NCBI GenBank assembly: GCA_020444045.1
Contig: JAHLLS010000022.1
Coordinates: forward strand, 33,478 to 97,477
DNA: 64,000 nucleotides
From: Deltaproteobacteria bacterium
Lineage (GTDB): Bacteria; Desulfobacterota; Desulfobacteria; Desulfobacterales; UBA5852
Direction of reading: 5' to 3'
The notes beneath the pieces are model-generated. The model was not told the origin of the DNA. It was given only the letters and a program-made list of their open reading frames with translations, and did not search any database. Positions 8,214 through 15,771 of this stretch are shown piece after piece; position 1 is the first letter of the stretch; each line of letters begins with the position of its first letter. A program made the position numbers and the translations under genes.

Positions 8214-8433
8214 AATGCGCGTTTTTCGATGTTCAGGCGATGTTCCTAAAAACGACCATCGCCTCGATGACAATATGGTAAAAATCCTGAGCGTTTTAGA
8301 TGGCCGGAAAAGTATTGCGAGTATCGCATTTGCTTCCGGAATGACCATGGGCGATTTTCAAAAGGCCATCAAAAACCTGATTGAATTGGATTTGATTGAG
8401 GCCACAGAGCCCGATGAAATCCTTTCTGTGTGA
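8188..8433 (+). CDS. Small winged-helix-like protein downstream of the c-di-GMP riboswitch
   Basis: An 81-residue protein starting MSKPSASFKM; AGG lies 7 nt upstream of ATG. The pattern LDDNMVKILSVLDGRKSIASIAFASGMTMGDFQKAIKNLIELDLIEAT resembles short winged-helix modules found with deltaproteobacterial signalling proteins (one helix, then DGRxS, two helices, then a terminal strand). No enzymatic motif and no export signal. It is the first substantial gene after the riboswitch, so its level probably follows c-di-GMP. Function unknown; a DNA- or protein-binding adaptor is a guess from the fold pattern. Confidence 0.6.
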   Translation: MSKPSASFKMRVFRCSGDVPKNDHRLDDNMVKILSVLDGRKSIASIAFASGMTMGDFQKAIKNLIELDLIEATEPDEILSV

Positions 8434-8937
8434 TGCGTTCCGCCATTCCTCCGGAAAATTCACAACCGACCATTTTCATCCAACGGTCATTTTCTTGCGG
8501 CATCTTTTCATCAGCATGATTACTGGTCGAACAGCTTGGTATAAGTGTAAAGAAGGTTGACGGTCGATATGCCGAAACAAATCGACGGTATTCATTGATT
8601 GAGGCTTATACACCATAATTTGTCGATCCCGCAGATCGCGGCCAAACGAGGAAGAATAAATGGAAATCAACAGGGTTGGTTATTTTGAAAAACCGGAAAA
8701 ACGGTGTCTTCTTAAATATGCAATAATAACGAATGGTAGAAGTTTATTATAATGTGGCGTTGCTTTTAAATGCCAACCGGCCAACAAATTTTGAAGTTGA
8801 AATGTGCGACTGGACAGCACGCCATCAAATTGCAGGCATACTTTTTGCTTTGCTTATTTGGAACTATTGCAGCTGCGGTGGCCGGGCAGCCTTTCATCGG
8901 GGACCATCTTGTTTTATTGCTCACGTGCCATTATCAA
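8434..8937. other. Intergenic stretch, no confident gene
   Basis: About 500 bases of lower GC. Frames here lack ribosome-binding sites. One frame from 8770 runs into the next gene and would add a hydrophobic N-terminal extension to it, but I found no initiation signal for it. No RNA structure recognised. Confidence 0.35.
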
Positions 8938-9258
8938 ATGAAATCGGAATATTCTAAAATGAGAGAAGCAATGCTCGATTTAGCCAACCTCGCTTATGAA
9001 CGTGAGCTGCGGCGTGAATTATCCCGTGTTCAGCGTCACATCGATCAGTATCGCGAGAAGGAGAGCAAGTTTTTCAATTTGCATGACATTAGGTTGAAAT
9101 TCTATCGCGAAGCATCGGATGAGATCTGGCACCTGTATGATCGCCTTGAGCCGGACAAAGCGGTCGAGCGTGCCGTGGCATTGGGCTTGCTGGCCGCCGA
9201 TGAAGTTCCGGATGATATCCAACATACCCTGCGACATGCTGTTCGCCGCGTGTCATAA
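8938..9258 (+). CDS. Hypothetical helical protein
   Basis: About 107 residues from MKSEYSKMREAMLDLANLAYERELRREL. Strongly charged and helical, probably a short coiled coil (RRELSRVQRHIDQYREKESKFFN), with a second helical half (DEIWHLYDRLEPDKAVERAVALGLLAADEVPDD). Small proteins of this general look occur in other deltaproteobacteria, but no function is known to me. The start is uncertain: ATG at 8938 or 8959, or a longer form from 8770 with a hydrophobic N-terminus; none has a good Shine-Dalgarno. Confidence 0.5.
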   Translation: MKSEYSKMREAMLDLANLAYERELRRELSRVQRHIDQYREKESKFFNLHDIRLKFYREASDEIWHLYDRLEPDKAVERAVALGLLAADEVPDDIQHTLRHAVRRVS

Positions 9259-9437
9259 TTTCCTGAATATTTTCCCGCCCTATATCCTTGCGACCCATCT
9301 TTTGATATAGCCTTGCCGTCCTGCGTATTACCGAGGGTGACGGCTTGCGGCCGTCTTGAAGACCGAATTGGCAGGAATGGACATATGTAAATGGCGTTTT
9401 CCCACTGGTGAAGCCGGTACAAGCGACGGGAACGACG

Positions 9438-9662
9438 ATGAAAAAGATGGCGGTAGGGCTGCTGTTGATGGGGGTGGTCTGGGCGTTGTTCAATTTCCAT
9501 TTCATCCTTTTCGATAACCGGATCAAGATTCTGGGCAAAGCGCATTTCACATTGGATAACACCTTTGTGGACGCAAGAGGGGCCAAGAAAATCCGGTTGC
9601 TCCTGAACCCTGACCTTGTAAAAGCCGGGTTTAAGGATATTCTGAAGGAGGTGAGTCGGTGA
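9438..9662 (+). CDS. Small single-pass membrane protein
   Basis: A 74-residue protein, MKKMAVGLLLMGVVWALFNF, with one N-terminal membrane segment or uncleaved signal, then a short soluble part (GKAHFTLDNTFVDARGAKKIRLLLNPDLVKAGFKDILKEV). A GGGA precedes the ATG by about 7 nt. No family recognised. Confidence 0.5.
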   Translation: MKKMAVGLLLMGVVWALFNFHFILFDNRIKILGKAHFTLDNTFVDARGAKKIRLLLNPDLVKAGFKDILKEVSR

Positions 9663-9799
9663 TCGGCACCGATATCATGATACCGTTGTGCCGCGGGAAT
9701 CTCATGCTGTGTTGTCGTTTTTTGATACCGTAGAGAAAACCACGTGAATCAAGATGATTCCCGGCGTGAAACGCCGTTGATACGCGAAAGGGTTGTTTA

Positions 9800-10621
9800 A
9801 TGAATGTGTTGGCATCACCGCTGGCCAGCCCGTCGATGCCGGTGATCGGGGTTCCCGGATACTGGCACGAAAGTGAGGCGATTTTGGGCCGCCAGGCGAC
9901 AGCCGTTCCAGACAGTTACATCCGCGCGCTTTTGAAGGTCGAGGCAATACCACTCATTATTCCGGTGCTGCCGTCCTCTCAAATGTTGGCGCAATTTTTC
10001 AACATGATGGACGGTTTGCTGCTGGTCGGCGGACCGGATCTCGATCCCATTCATTATCACCAGGCCGCTCACCAGGGGCTTCGTAAGGTGACGCCCCCGC
10101 GAGACCATGTGGAACTTCAGATATCCCGCTGGGCGCTGGAAACCGACCTCCCGATCATGGCCATTTGTCGCGGCATCCAGGTCTTGAACGTCGCTGCGGG
10201 AGGAACGTTATGGCAGGATATCGCCAGCCAACAACCCCATGCCGCCAAGCATGACTACCATCCCAGTTATCCGGAAGATTTTCTAGCCCACACCATAACG
10301 CCTTTGCCTGCCAGCCGGCTGGGCGAGATTATCGGTTTTGACACTGCCGCCGTGAACAGTTTGCACCATCAGGCCATCGATCAACTAGGCCAGAGGCTTC
10401 GTCCGGCCGCGTATGCACCGGATGGGATTCTTGAGGCGGTCGAAGGGGTTGATGCCGATTGGGTCATCGGTGTCCAGTGGCATCCGGAATGGCTTGTCGA
10501 AAGCGATCCGCGCATGCTTGCCTTGTTTAAAGCGTTTCGCGAGGTTTGTGCATCTCGGGATCGCGCCATGCGACGAAAGTCAATCGTCGAACCCCGAAGC
10601 GATGATGGGGACCGCACTTAG
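9800..10621 (+). CDS. Gamma-glutamyl-gamma-aminobutyrate hydrolase family amidase (peptidase C26)
   Basis: A class I glutamine-amidotransferase-fold hydrolase like PuuD, which splits gamma-glutamyl amides in putrescine breakdown. The start of the fold is GVPGYW, with DGLLLVGGPDLDP near residue 75. The nucleophile elbow is AICRGIQVLN with Cys123, and the catalytic His/Glu pair lies in QWHPEW at 228-230. Length (273) is normal. AAAGGG sits before the ATG. No other polyamine genes are nearby, so the true gamma-glutamyl substrate is open. Its stop overlaps the stop of the convergent OsmC gene by 4 nt. Confidence 0.85.
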   Translation: MNVLASPLASPSMPVIGVPGYWHESEAILGRQATAVPDSYIRALLKVEAIPLIIPVLPSSQMLAQFFNMMDGLLLVGGPDLDPIHYHQAAHQGLRKVTPPRDHVELQISRWALETDLPIMAICRGIQVLNVAAGGTLWQDIASQQPHAAKHDYHPSYPEDFLAHTITPLPASRLGEIIGFDTAAVNSLHHQAIDQLGQRLRPAAYAPDGILEAVEGVDADWVIGVQWHPEWLVESDPRMLALFKAFREVCASRDRAMRRKSIVEPRSDDGDRT

Positions 10622-11028
10622 AGCTCGGGCAGAATCTCATAGCGGGTTTGAATGTCTGCCACGCCGCTGACGGTAGCCGCGACGGAACAGTACTTTTCCG
10701 TGGATAACTGAATGGCCTGCGAAAGGGCTTTGTCTGTCAGTCCGCGGCCCTGGGCGTGATAGATTACCTGAATCGTTCGATAGGGCCACGGGGGATCAGG
10801 GTCTCGCTCACCGGTGATGACCACTTCCAGCTTGGTCAACGGTTTGCGTTTCTTTTTCATGATTTCAACCACATCAACGGCTGAACAGGATGCCAGGGCG
10901 ACCAGTAGCATTTCAGACGGCCTGACGCCGTCTTGCTGATCATCACCGGATAGCACCATACTATGACCGCCCGAATCGGTACCGACAAACTGCAGCCCAT
11001 CAACCCATTTTACACGTGCTGTCGGCAT
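10618..11028 (-). CDS. OsmC/Ohr-family thiol peroxidase-like protein
   Basis: A 136-residue OsmC-fold protein. The two redox-active cysteines of the family are present in ALASCSAVDVVEIM and TEKYCSVAATVS; the preceding GVRPSEMLLVALASC is the typical motif. OsmC/Ohr proteins reduce organic hydroperoxides or act on small thiols. The start at MPTARVKWV is supported by AGGAG about 9 nt upstream; a longer upstream frame overlaps the next gene and lacks support. It lies 16 nt downstream of the MBL gene, so the two are probably cotranscribed. Confidence 0.82.
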   Translation of the reverse strand: MPTARVKWVDGLQFVGTDSGGHSMVLSGDDQQDGVRPSEMLLVALASCSAVDVVEIMKKKRKPLTKLEVVITGERDPDPPWPYRTIQVIYHAQGRGLTDKALSQAIQLSTEKYCSVAATVSGVADIQTRYEILPEL

Positions 11029-11044
11029 ACCTGACACTCCTTTA

Positions 11045-11884
11045 TTACAACTCGAAATACATGTCCGCGGCGACGGCAAAGCAGTCCATGGTATGCCCTT
11101 CGGCAGCGATCATTTTGCGGCAGTTTTCGACAATTTTATCAATTTCTTCATCATTGCGCTCCTGGCTGTGATGAAAAAGGCCAAGGGTTTGGACACCTGC
11201 CTGGAGCGCCAGATCAACGGCTTCAGTGTAGGAGGAATGGCCCCACAGCACCTTGGATTCATATTCCTCGGGCGTATACTCCGCATCGTGAAATAGAAGG
11301 TCGGCGCCATAGGCAAAATCGACGTAACGGTCCCTGGGCAAGCCCCCGGGATGAACAAATCCTAATTCGTTATCCGTCAGAAAAACAAATGTTTTGCCGT
11401 CTTCAATGAATTTGTAGCCGCTTCCCATATTGGGATGGCTCAGGGGGATCGGTTCCACAGCCATCGAACCGACTTCGAAACGGGTGGGGTTTCCATCTTC
11501 GTAGACGATTTTGGCCCGCAATTCGGAAGGTCGAATGGGGAAATTCGGCGGCGTCATCACCTTGGAAACCATATTTTCGACAAATTTTTTTGGAAACGGG
11601 CACCGGTGAACCCGAATGGTGACGTGATCGAGGTAAAGCGGTTTGAAAAAGGGCCATCCCATCAGGTGGTCCCAGTGACCGTGTGTAATCAGGAAATGGT
11701 AGGTGTAGCGTTGGTCTTCGATAAGCAGATTGCCGAGTCGGCGAATACCGGTGCCGGCGTCGACAATGAAAATGTCATCGCTTTTGGTACGGATTTCCAG
11801 GCATGTGGTATCGCCACCGTAGCGGAGGTATTCCCGGCCGGAAACCGGAATGGATCCCCTGGACCCCCACACCCTGATTCGCAT
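11045..11884 (-). CDS. MBL-fold phosphodiesterase-like hydrolase
   Basis: A cytosolic metallo-beta-lactamase protein of 279 residues starting MRIRVWGSRGSIPV, the beginning seen in RNase Z-like and cyclic-phosphodiesterase-like members. Zinc ligands: THGHWDHLMGW at about residues 67-77, SHPNMGSGYKF, FLTDNELGF and LLFHDAEYTPEEYESKVLWGHSSY. The long HDAEYT-WGHSS tail is shared with MBL proteins often found beside chemotaxis or cyclic-nucleotide domains. The substrate is probably a phosphodiester. AAAGG lies 6 nt before the ATG at 11884; a GTG one codon earlier is possible. Confidence 0.82.
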   Translation of the reverse strand: MRIRVWGSRGSIPVSGREYLRYGGDTTCLEIRTKSDDIFIVDAGTGIRRLGNLLIEDQRYTYHFLITHGHWDHLMGWPFFKPLYLDHVTIRVHRCPFPKKFVENMVSKVMTPPNFPIRPSELRAKIVYEDGNPTRFEVGSMAVEPIPLSHPNMGSGYKFIEDGKTFVFLTDNELGFVHPGGLPRDRYVDFAYGADLLFHDAEYTPEEYESKVLWGHSSYTEAVDLALQAGVQTLGLFHHSQERNDEEIDKIVENCRKMIAAEGHTMDCFAVAADMYFEL

Positions 11885-12150
11885 CACAAGCCTTTCTTTA
11901 CGGGGCGCTGCATGCTAGCGCAACACAATGGCACCGAAACAGAATCAAATCCTTGAATGATTGGCCAATTTCCTGCTTTAATTCATCTTTCCTAACACAA
12001 CTCGGCTATCGAGTCCATCCTCAATTGATCAAATTGCATCGGTCGGGCAATACGAATTCATCCATAATGAGGCCGCTGCAAAGCGGTGGTGTGGCCGATG
12101 ATCGGCACCTTTGGCAACGGTACTCAAGATTTGGGGCGCAATCGTGGTAA

Positions 12151-12537
12151 TTAGATATCGATTCGTTTTAATGCGCTGACCTCTTGGGTGAAAAGGTCGG
12201 CAGAAAGTTGTCGCCACGGTTGTTGAGGAGAAAATTGGAGGGTGGACTTAACGTCCGGTACGAATAATTTCCCGGAGCTGATCTGCGGCGCTATCAAATG
12301 ATATTTGAAATCGCCGCCGAGATCGAGGAGAATATCCAACGTGTCGTTTTCTTCCAGCAATTCGATGACAAGAAGGTTGGAGGCCATGCCCCGTCCCTTT
12401 ATGTGGCGCTTTCCCTGCGGACTTTTGGCAATTTCGATGACCGGATTTTCCAGTGCGATGGCGAATTTGTCCGACGAAACGAGATACGCCTGCTCAACCC
12501 AGTATTCACCCTCGGCAAATGGGATCCATTCGGTCAT
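12151..12537 (-). CDS. Hypothetical 128-residue protein
   Basis: No family recognised. The protein is acidic and beta-rich: WVEQAYLVSSDKFAIALENPVIEIA, GMASNLLVIELLEENDTLDILLDLGGDFKYHLIAPQ. There is no signal peptide or membrane segment. AAAGGA precedes the ATG. It is monocistronic and divergent from the tryptophan-leader/DAHP synthase unit. Confidence 0.6.
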   Translation of the reverse strand: MTEWIPFAEGEYWVEQAYLVSSDKFAIALENPVIEIAKSPQGKRHIKGRGMASNLLVIELLEENDTLDILLDLGGDFKYHLIAPQISSGKLFVPDVKSTLQFSPQQPWRQLSADLFTQEVSALKRIDI

Positions 12538-12718
12538 GGTGTTGTTCCTTTGTTTGGCGGTAAGGGGCGGGTGCCATCGATCGGTAGCGATCGCATTTCT
12601 TCCAACGACCTGAAAAAAACTATATCAAGATAGCGCCGTCTGGCAAGGCCCATTTTTATTCTCAATGCGGTCGTTGTTCAACGGGGAGGCGACCGGTTTT
12701 GTTTTGTGTCTAAAGTTC

Positions 12719-12748
12719 TTGACAAGCCTGAAAGGAGTTCGGTAGATA
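12719..12748 (+). promoter_or_regulatory. Sigma-70-type promoter of the trp-type leader
   Basis: TTGACA at 12719-12724 and TAGATA at 12743-12748, with an 18-bp spacer. Transcription would begin around 12755, about 22 nt before the leader peptide start. Another -10-like TATAAA at 12752 is too far from this -35. Confidence 0.5.
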
Positions 12749-12776
12749 TCCTATAAAGACAAGAACAGGGTATGAA

Positions 12777-12857
12777 ATGATGGCACCAAAACTACAACGA
12801 TGGATTTGCTGGCAGTGGTGGCGCAATGGCCGAAAGGGGCGCGCTGACCGGTATTGA
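12777..12857 (+). CDS. Tryptophan-rich leader peptide (attenuator)
   Basis: A 26-codon frame starting ATG-ATG and reading MMAPKLQRWICWQWWRNG then RKGRADRY before TGA. Four of seven consecutive codons (12801-12821) are Trp codons, an arrangement seen in leader peptides that sense charged tRNA-Trp. CAGGG lies upstream of the start. It is followed by stable hairpins and then by DAHP synthase. Ribosome stalling at the Trp codons under Trp limitation would be the sensing step. The composition is too biased to be chance. Confidence 0.82.
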   Translation: MMAPKLQRWICWQWWRNGRKGRADRY

Positions 12858-12886
12858 CCGCCTGAACCAGCAACAATAGGCAATCA

Positions 12887-12962
12887 AAAGGACCGTGGCT
12901 CCCCAAACGCCACGGTCCTTTCTACTTAAGGGGCGTTGGCGTATGTCAGCGTCCCTTTTTTT
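12887..12962 (+). terminator. Attenuator hairpins with intrinsic terminator
   Basis: Two stems are visible. The first is a perfect 13-bp stem, AAAGGACCGTGGC (12887-12899) with GCCACGGTCCTTT (12909-12921). The second pairs AAGGGGCG (12928-12935) with CGTCCCTT (12950-12957) and runs straight into seven Ts (12956-12962): an intrinsic terminator. ACGCCA (12907-12912) can pair with TGGCGT (12937-12942), with CCTT/AAGG inside, breaking both stems and acting as antiterminator. How the stalled ribosome, some 60 nt upstream, shifts the balance is not resolved from the sequence. Confidence 0.7.
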
Positions 12963-13068
12963 AGGCATCGTAGCCGCGGTGCTTCATGAAAAGAAGACAC
13001 GTCGTAGATGGTTTTAGAGAAAAGAATTGGAATCCACCCCGACACATCATTTTTAAGGAGATGAAACC

Positions 13069-14094
13069 ATGCTGATCGTAATGGAAAAAACCGCGACCCC
13101 TGACCAGATCAAGGCTGTTGAGGCTGCTGTGACCGCGCGTGGCTATGAAGCCAGGCCGATTCCCGGCGGTGAACGGATGTCGATCGGCGTTCTGCGGAAC
13201 AAGGGCGCTGTGGATGCCTCGTTCTTTGTCGGCCTGACGGGTGTAAAGGATGTTATCCCGGTTACCCGGCCCTATAAACTGGTCAGCCGCGAGACGCGTG
13301 CCGAAGATACGGTCGTGCGTGTCGGCGATGTCGCCATCGGCAACGGGCACATGACGATCATTGCCGGCCCTTGTGCCATCGAGAGCGAAGCGCAAGCCCT
13401 TACGATCGCCCGGCATGTGAAGGACGCCGGGGCGCATATGTTTCGTGGCGGAGCTTTCAAACCCCGCACGTCGCCTTATTCATTTCAGGGCTTGGGCCTC
13501 GAGGGGTTGGAAATTCTAGCCAAGGTGCGCCATGAAACCGGCTTGCCGGTGGTGACCGAGGTGATGGACATGGCAACTTTTGACCAGGTGGAAAGCTATG
13601 CGGACATGATCCAGATCGGCACGCGCAATATGCAGAATTTCAGCCTGCTGCGTCGGGCCGGCCGCTCGACACGGCCGGTATTGCTCAAACGCGGCATGGC
13701 CGCCACCATTGACGAGTGGCTCATGGCCGCCGAATACATCATGGAGGGGGGCAATACACAAGTCATCCTTTGTGAGCGCGGGGTGCGAACATTTGTTCAT
13801 CACAGTCGCAATACCCTGGATTTGTCGGCCGTGCCTTACGTGCGTCGGGAGAGCCACCTGCCTATTATTATCGATCCCAGTCACGCGGCCGGACGACGGG
13901 ACCAGGTGATCCCCCTCGGTCGATCCTCCATTGCGGTTGGCGCCCACGGGTTGATGGTGGAAGTGCACCATCAGCCGGATCAGGCGCTGAGTGACGGTGC
14001 CCAGTCGCTTTACCCGCAACAATTCGTACAGCTTTGCCGCCAATCACAAGCCATTTTCAACCTGTTGGGAAAAGACGCGACCGCTAAACCGTGA
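13069..14094 (+). CDS. aroF: 3-deoxy-7-phosphoheptulonate (DAHP) synthase
   Basis: First enzyme of the shikimate pathway: phosphoenolpyruvate plus erythrose 4-phosphate gives DAHP. The N-terminal ~85 residues (MLIVMEKTATPDQIKAVE...) form the ferredoxin-like regulatory domain known from the Thermotoga-type class, which binds aromatic amino acids. The barrel follows with IIAGPCAIES, MFRGGAFKPRTSPYSFQG, IQIGTRNMQNFSLL, LLKRGM, LCERGVRTF and IDPSHAAGRRDQV, all expected PEP, E4P and metal contacts. AAGGAG precedes the ATG. The upstream Trp attenuator implies transcriptional control by tryptophan, in addition to likely allosteric control by another aromatic amino acid through the N-terminal domain. 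Confidence 0.93.
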   Translation: MLIVMEKTATPDQIKAVEAAVTARGYEARPIPGGERMSIGVLRNKGAVDASFFVGLTGVKDVIPVTRPYKLVSRETRAEDTVVRVGDVAIGNGHMTIIAGPCAIESEAQALTIARHVKDAGAHMFRGGAFKPRTSPYSFQGLGLEGLEILAKVRHETGLPVVTEVMDMATFDQVESYADMIQIGTRNMQNFSLLRRAGRSTRPVLLKRGMAATIDEWLMAAEYIMEGGNTQVILCERGVRTFVHHSRNTLDLSAVPYVRRESHLPIIIDPSHAAGRRDQVIPLGRSSIAVGAHGLMVEVHHQPDQALSDGAQSLYPQQFVQLCRQSQAIFNLLGKDATAKP

Positions 14095-14121
14095 CGACGC
14101 TAAAGAGCATCTCCCGGGCGA

Positions 14122-14150
14122 AATGCCGGATCCGTTTCAGGTCCGGCATT
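14122..14150. terminator. Hairpin downstream of DAHP synthase
   Basis: AATGCCGGA and TCCGGCATT form a perfect 9-bp stem with an 11-nt loop, 27 nt past the aroF stop. No T-run follows, so it may be a processing or Rho-associated barrier rather than an intrinsic terminator. The rest of the 260-bp gap before the outer-membrane gene shows no gene; CTGAAACG near 14223 and CGTTTCAG near 14268 form a loose inverted repeat. Confidence 0.35.
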
Positions 14151-14358
14151 GGCACGCTCTGGATTCGGAAAATGCCTGACAAAAAAACATTGATCAGATT
14201 GGATGAGGCGATAACAATGCTGCTGAAACGATGTCGTGGCTAAAGGCGCTTTTATGGGTGGACGTCGACGTTTCAGTGCGCTATTTCTGATGTGCCAAAT
14301 ACCGTGGACGGTCCGGCGACCCATGACCAACCTGAAATCAATGGAGTTTTGAGGGCTT

Positions 14359-15771
14359 ATGCGAACTTACGCGACGTTACTGGCAATCGTCTGTTTGACC
14401 TTGTCCCTTGTCCCTGCGGACGGCCTGACACAGGGGGACCCGCCGCCGGTCGCTCCCACAGATATGGCCATCCTCCAACAACTGGAGGTGCTCGACCTGG
14501 AAACCGCCCAACGCATTGCCTTGGCCAACAGCCCCAGTCTCATGGCCGCTGCCGAACGAGCCAACCAGGCCGGTGAGAGGGTCAAACAGGCCCAGGCGGC
14601 CTATTGGCCGACCCTGGATGCGGATGGATCGGTTTCGCGCGTGGACCTCTCCAACAACGCGGAGGACGCCCAACTCAGGCAATTGCAATTTTTCAACCCC
14701 AACGCATCGGTGGACAATCCCGAAGACTATTACCAGGCCGGTCTGGTGGCCAGTTGGACGGTGTTTGACGGATTTCGCAGGGAATTCAACAATGCCCTGG
14801 CTGCGTATGGTGAGGATGCCAGCCAGGCCGCGCTGGTCGAATCTCGCCGACTGCTGCTTTCCTCGGTGGCGGACAGTTATTATATTGCGCAACTGGCGCG
14901 TAAAAACATCGCCATAGCGGATGCCGATGAAGCGTTCAACCAACGCCAATTGGAAGAGGCCCAAATTCGCTATCGGGTGGGAACGGGTACGCTAAGCGAT
15001 ATGTTGAACTTCGAGGTTCAAGTCAACGCAGCCCGCTCGGCGCGCAACGATTTTCGCCGAAGTTATGAGACCGCCCTGGTGGGGCTGGCCGCGTTGATGG
15101 GGCTTCCCGATGCCTATTTGCCGCCCGGGCTCGATCTGGCCAGTCTGGAGGAAGAAACTGCAAAGGACATGGTTCCCCCTGATCCGGAAGACTATATCGA
15201 TTATGCGTTGCTGCACCGGTCGGATATCCAGCAGAGCGAATCGATTCTTAAACAGACCGAGGCCACGGTCGGGATTGCCCGATCGCTTTTCTATCCAACC
15301 ATGCAGGTGGCGGGATCGATCGATGGTGAGCGGGCCAATTCCGGGCGTTTCGAAAGCGATGATTTCGGCAACACCATCGGACTTTACCTGACCTATCGGC
15401 TTTATTCCGGTGGTGAGCGGCGGGCGCGCCTGGCAGAGGCGAAATATCAGGAGCGGGAGGCGGAAGAAAATCTTCGTTCCACTATAATCGGTGTATCGGC
15501 AGACGTTCGTGAGGCTGTGGCGAACGTCAGGAGTGCCCAGTACGAACTCGAGCTGCAACGAAAAAATGCTGGGCTTGTGAGGGAAAACCGGGATCTGGTC
15601 GAAAAGGAATACCAGGCCGGCCAGGCGTCGCTCGTGCGGCTGAACGAAGCCCAGCGCGACCTGAATCGAGCACAGGGCCGTTTGGCACTGGCCCTGGTTG
15701 GGCTGCGCCAGGCCCTGAAAAATCTCGACGCTAGCACGGGACGCATTCTCCTGCCCTTCGCTTCCCCCTGA
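14359..15771 (+). CDS. TolC-family outer-membrane efflux protein
   Basis: A 470-residue outer-membrane channel component. The N-terminal signal peptide MRTYATLLAIVCLTLSLVPADG is followed by two homologous halves rich in coiled-coil helices (ALANSPSLMAAAERANQAGERVKQAQAAYWP; LNEAQRDLNRAQGRLALALVGLRQAL), with the characteristic ANxxYxxG-like RYRVGTGTLSDML and YQAGQASLVRL positions. Such proteins form trimeric exit ducts for RND, ABC or MFS pumps or type I secretion. No inner-membrane pump or adaptor gene is adjacent, so its partner is unknown. It converges on and overlaps the aminotransferase gene by 41 bp. Confidence 0.88.
   Translation: MRTYATLLAIVCLTLSLVPADGLTQGDPPPVAPTDMAILQQLEVLDLETAQRIALANSPSLMAAAERANQAGERVKQAQAAYWPTLDADGSVSRVDLSNNAEDAQLRQLQFFNPNASVDNPEDYYQAGLVASWTVFDGFRREFNNALAAYGEDASQAALVESRRLLLSSVADSYYIAQLARKNIAIADADEAFNQRQLEEAQIRYRVGTGTLSDMLNFEVQVNAARSARNDFRRSYETALVGLAALMGLPDAYLPPGLDLASLEEETAKDMVPPDPEDYIDYALLHRSDIQQSESILKQTEATVGIARSLFYPTMQVAGSIDGERANSGRFESDDFGNTIGLYLTYRLYSGGERRARLAEAKYQEREAEENLRSTIIGVSADVREAVANVRSAQYELELQRKNAGLVRENRDLVEKEYQAGQASLVRLNEAQRDLNRAQGRLALALVGLRQALKNLDASTGRILLPFASP

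Noticed and set aside
11953..12150. 65-residue plus-strand frame
   Set aside because: No ribosome-binding site, no family resemblance, composition unlike neighbouring proteins.
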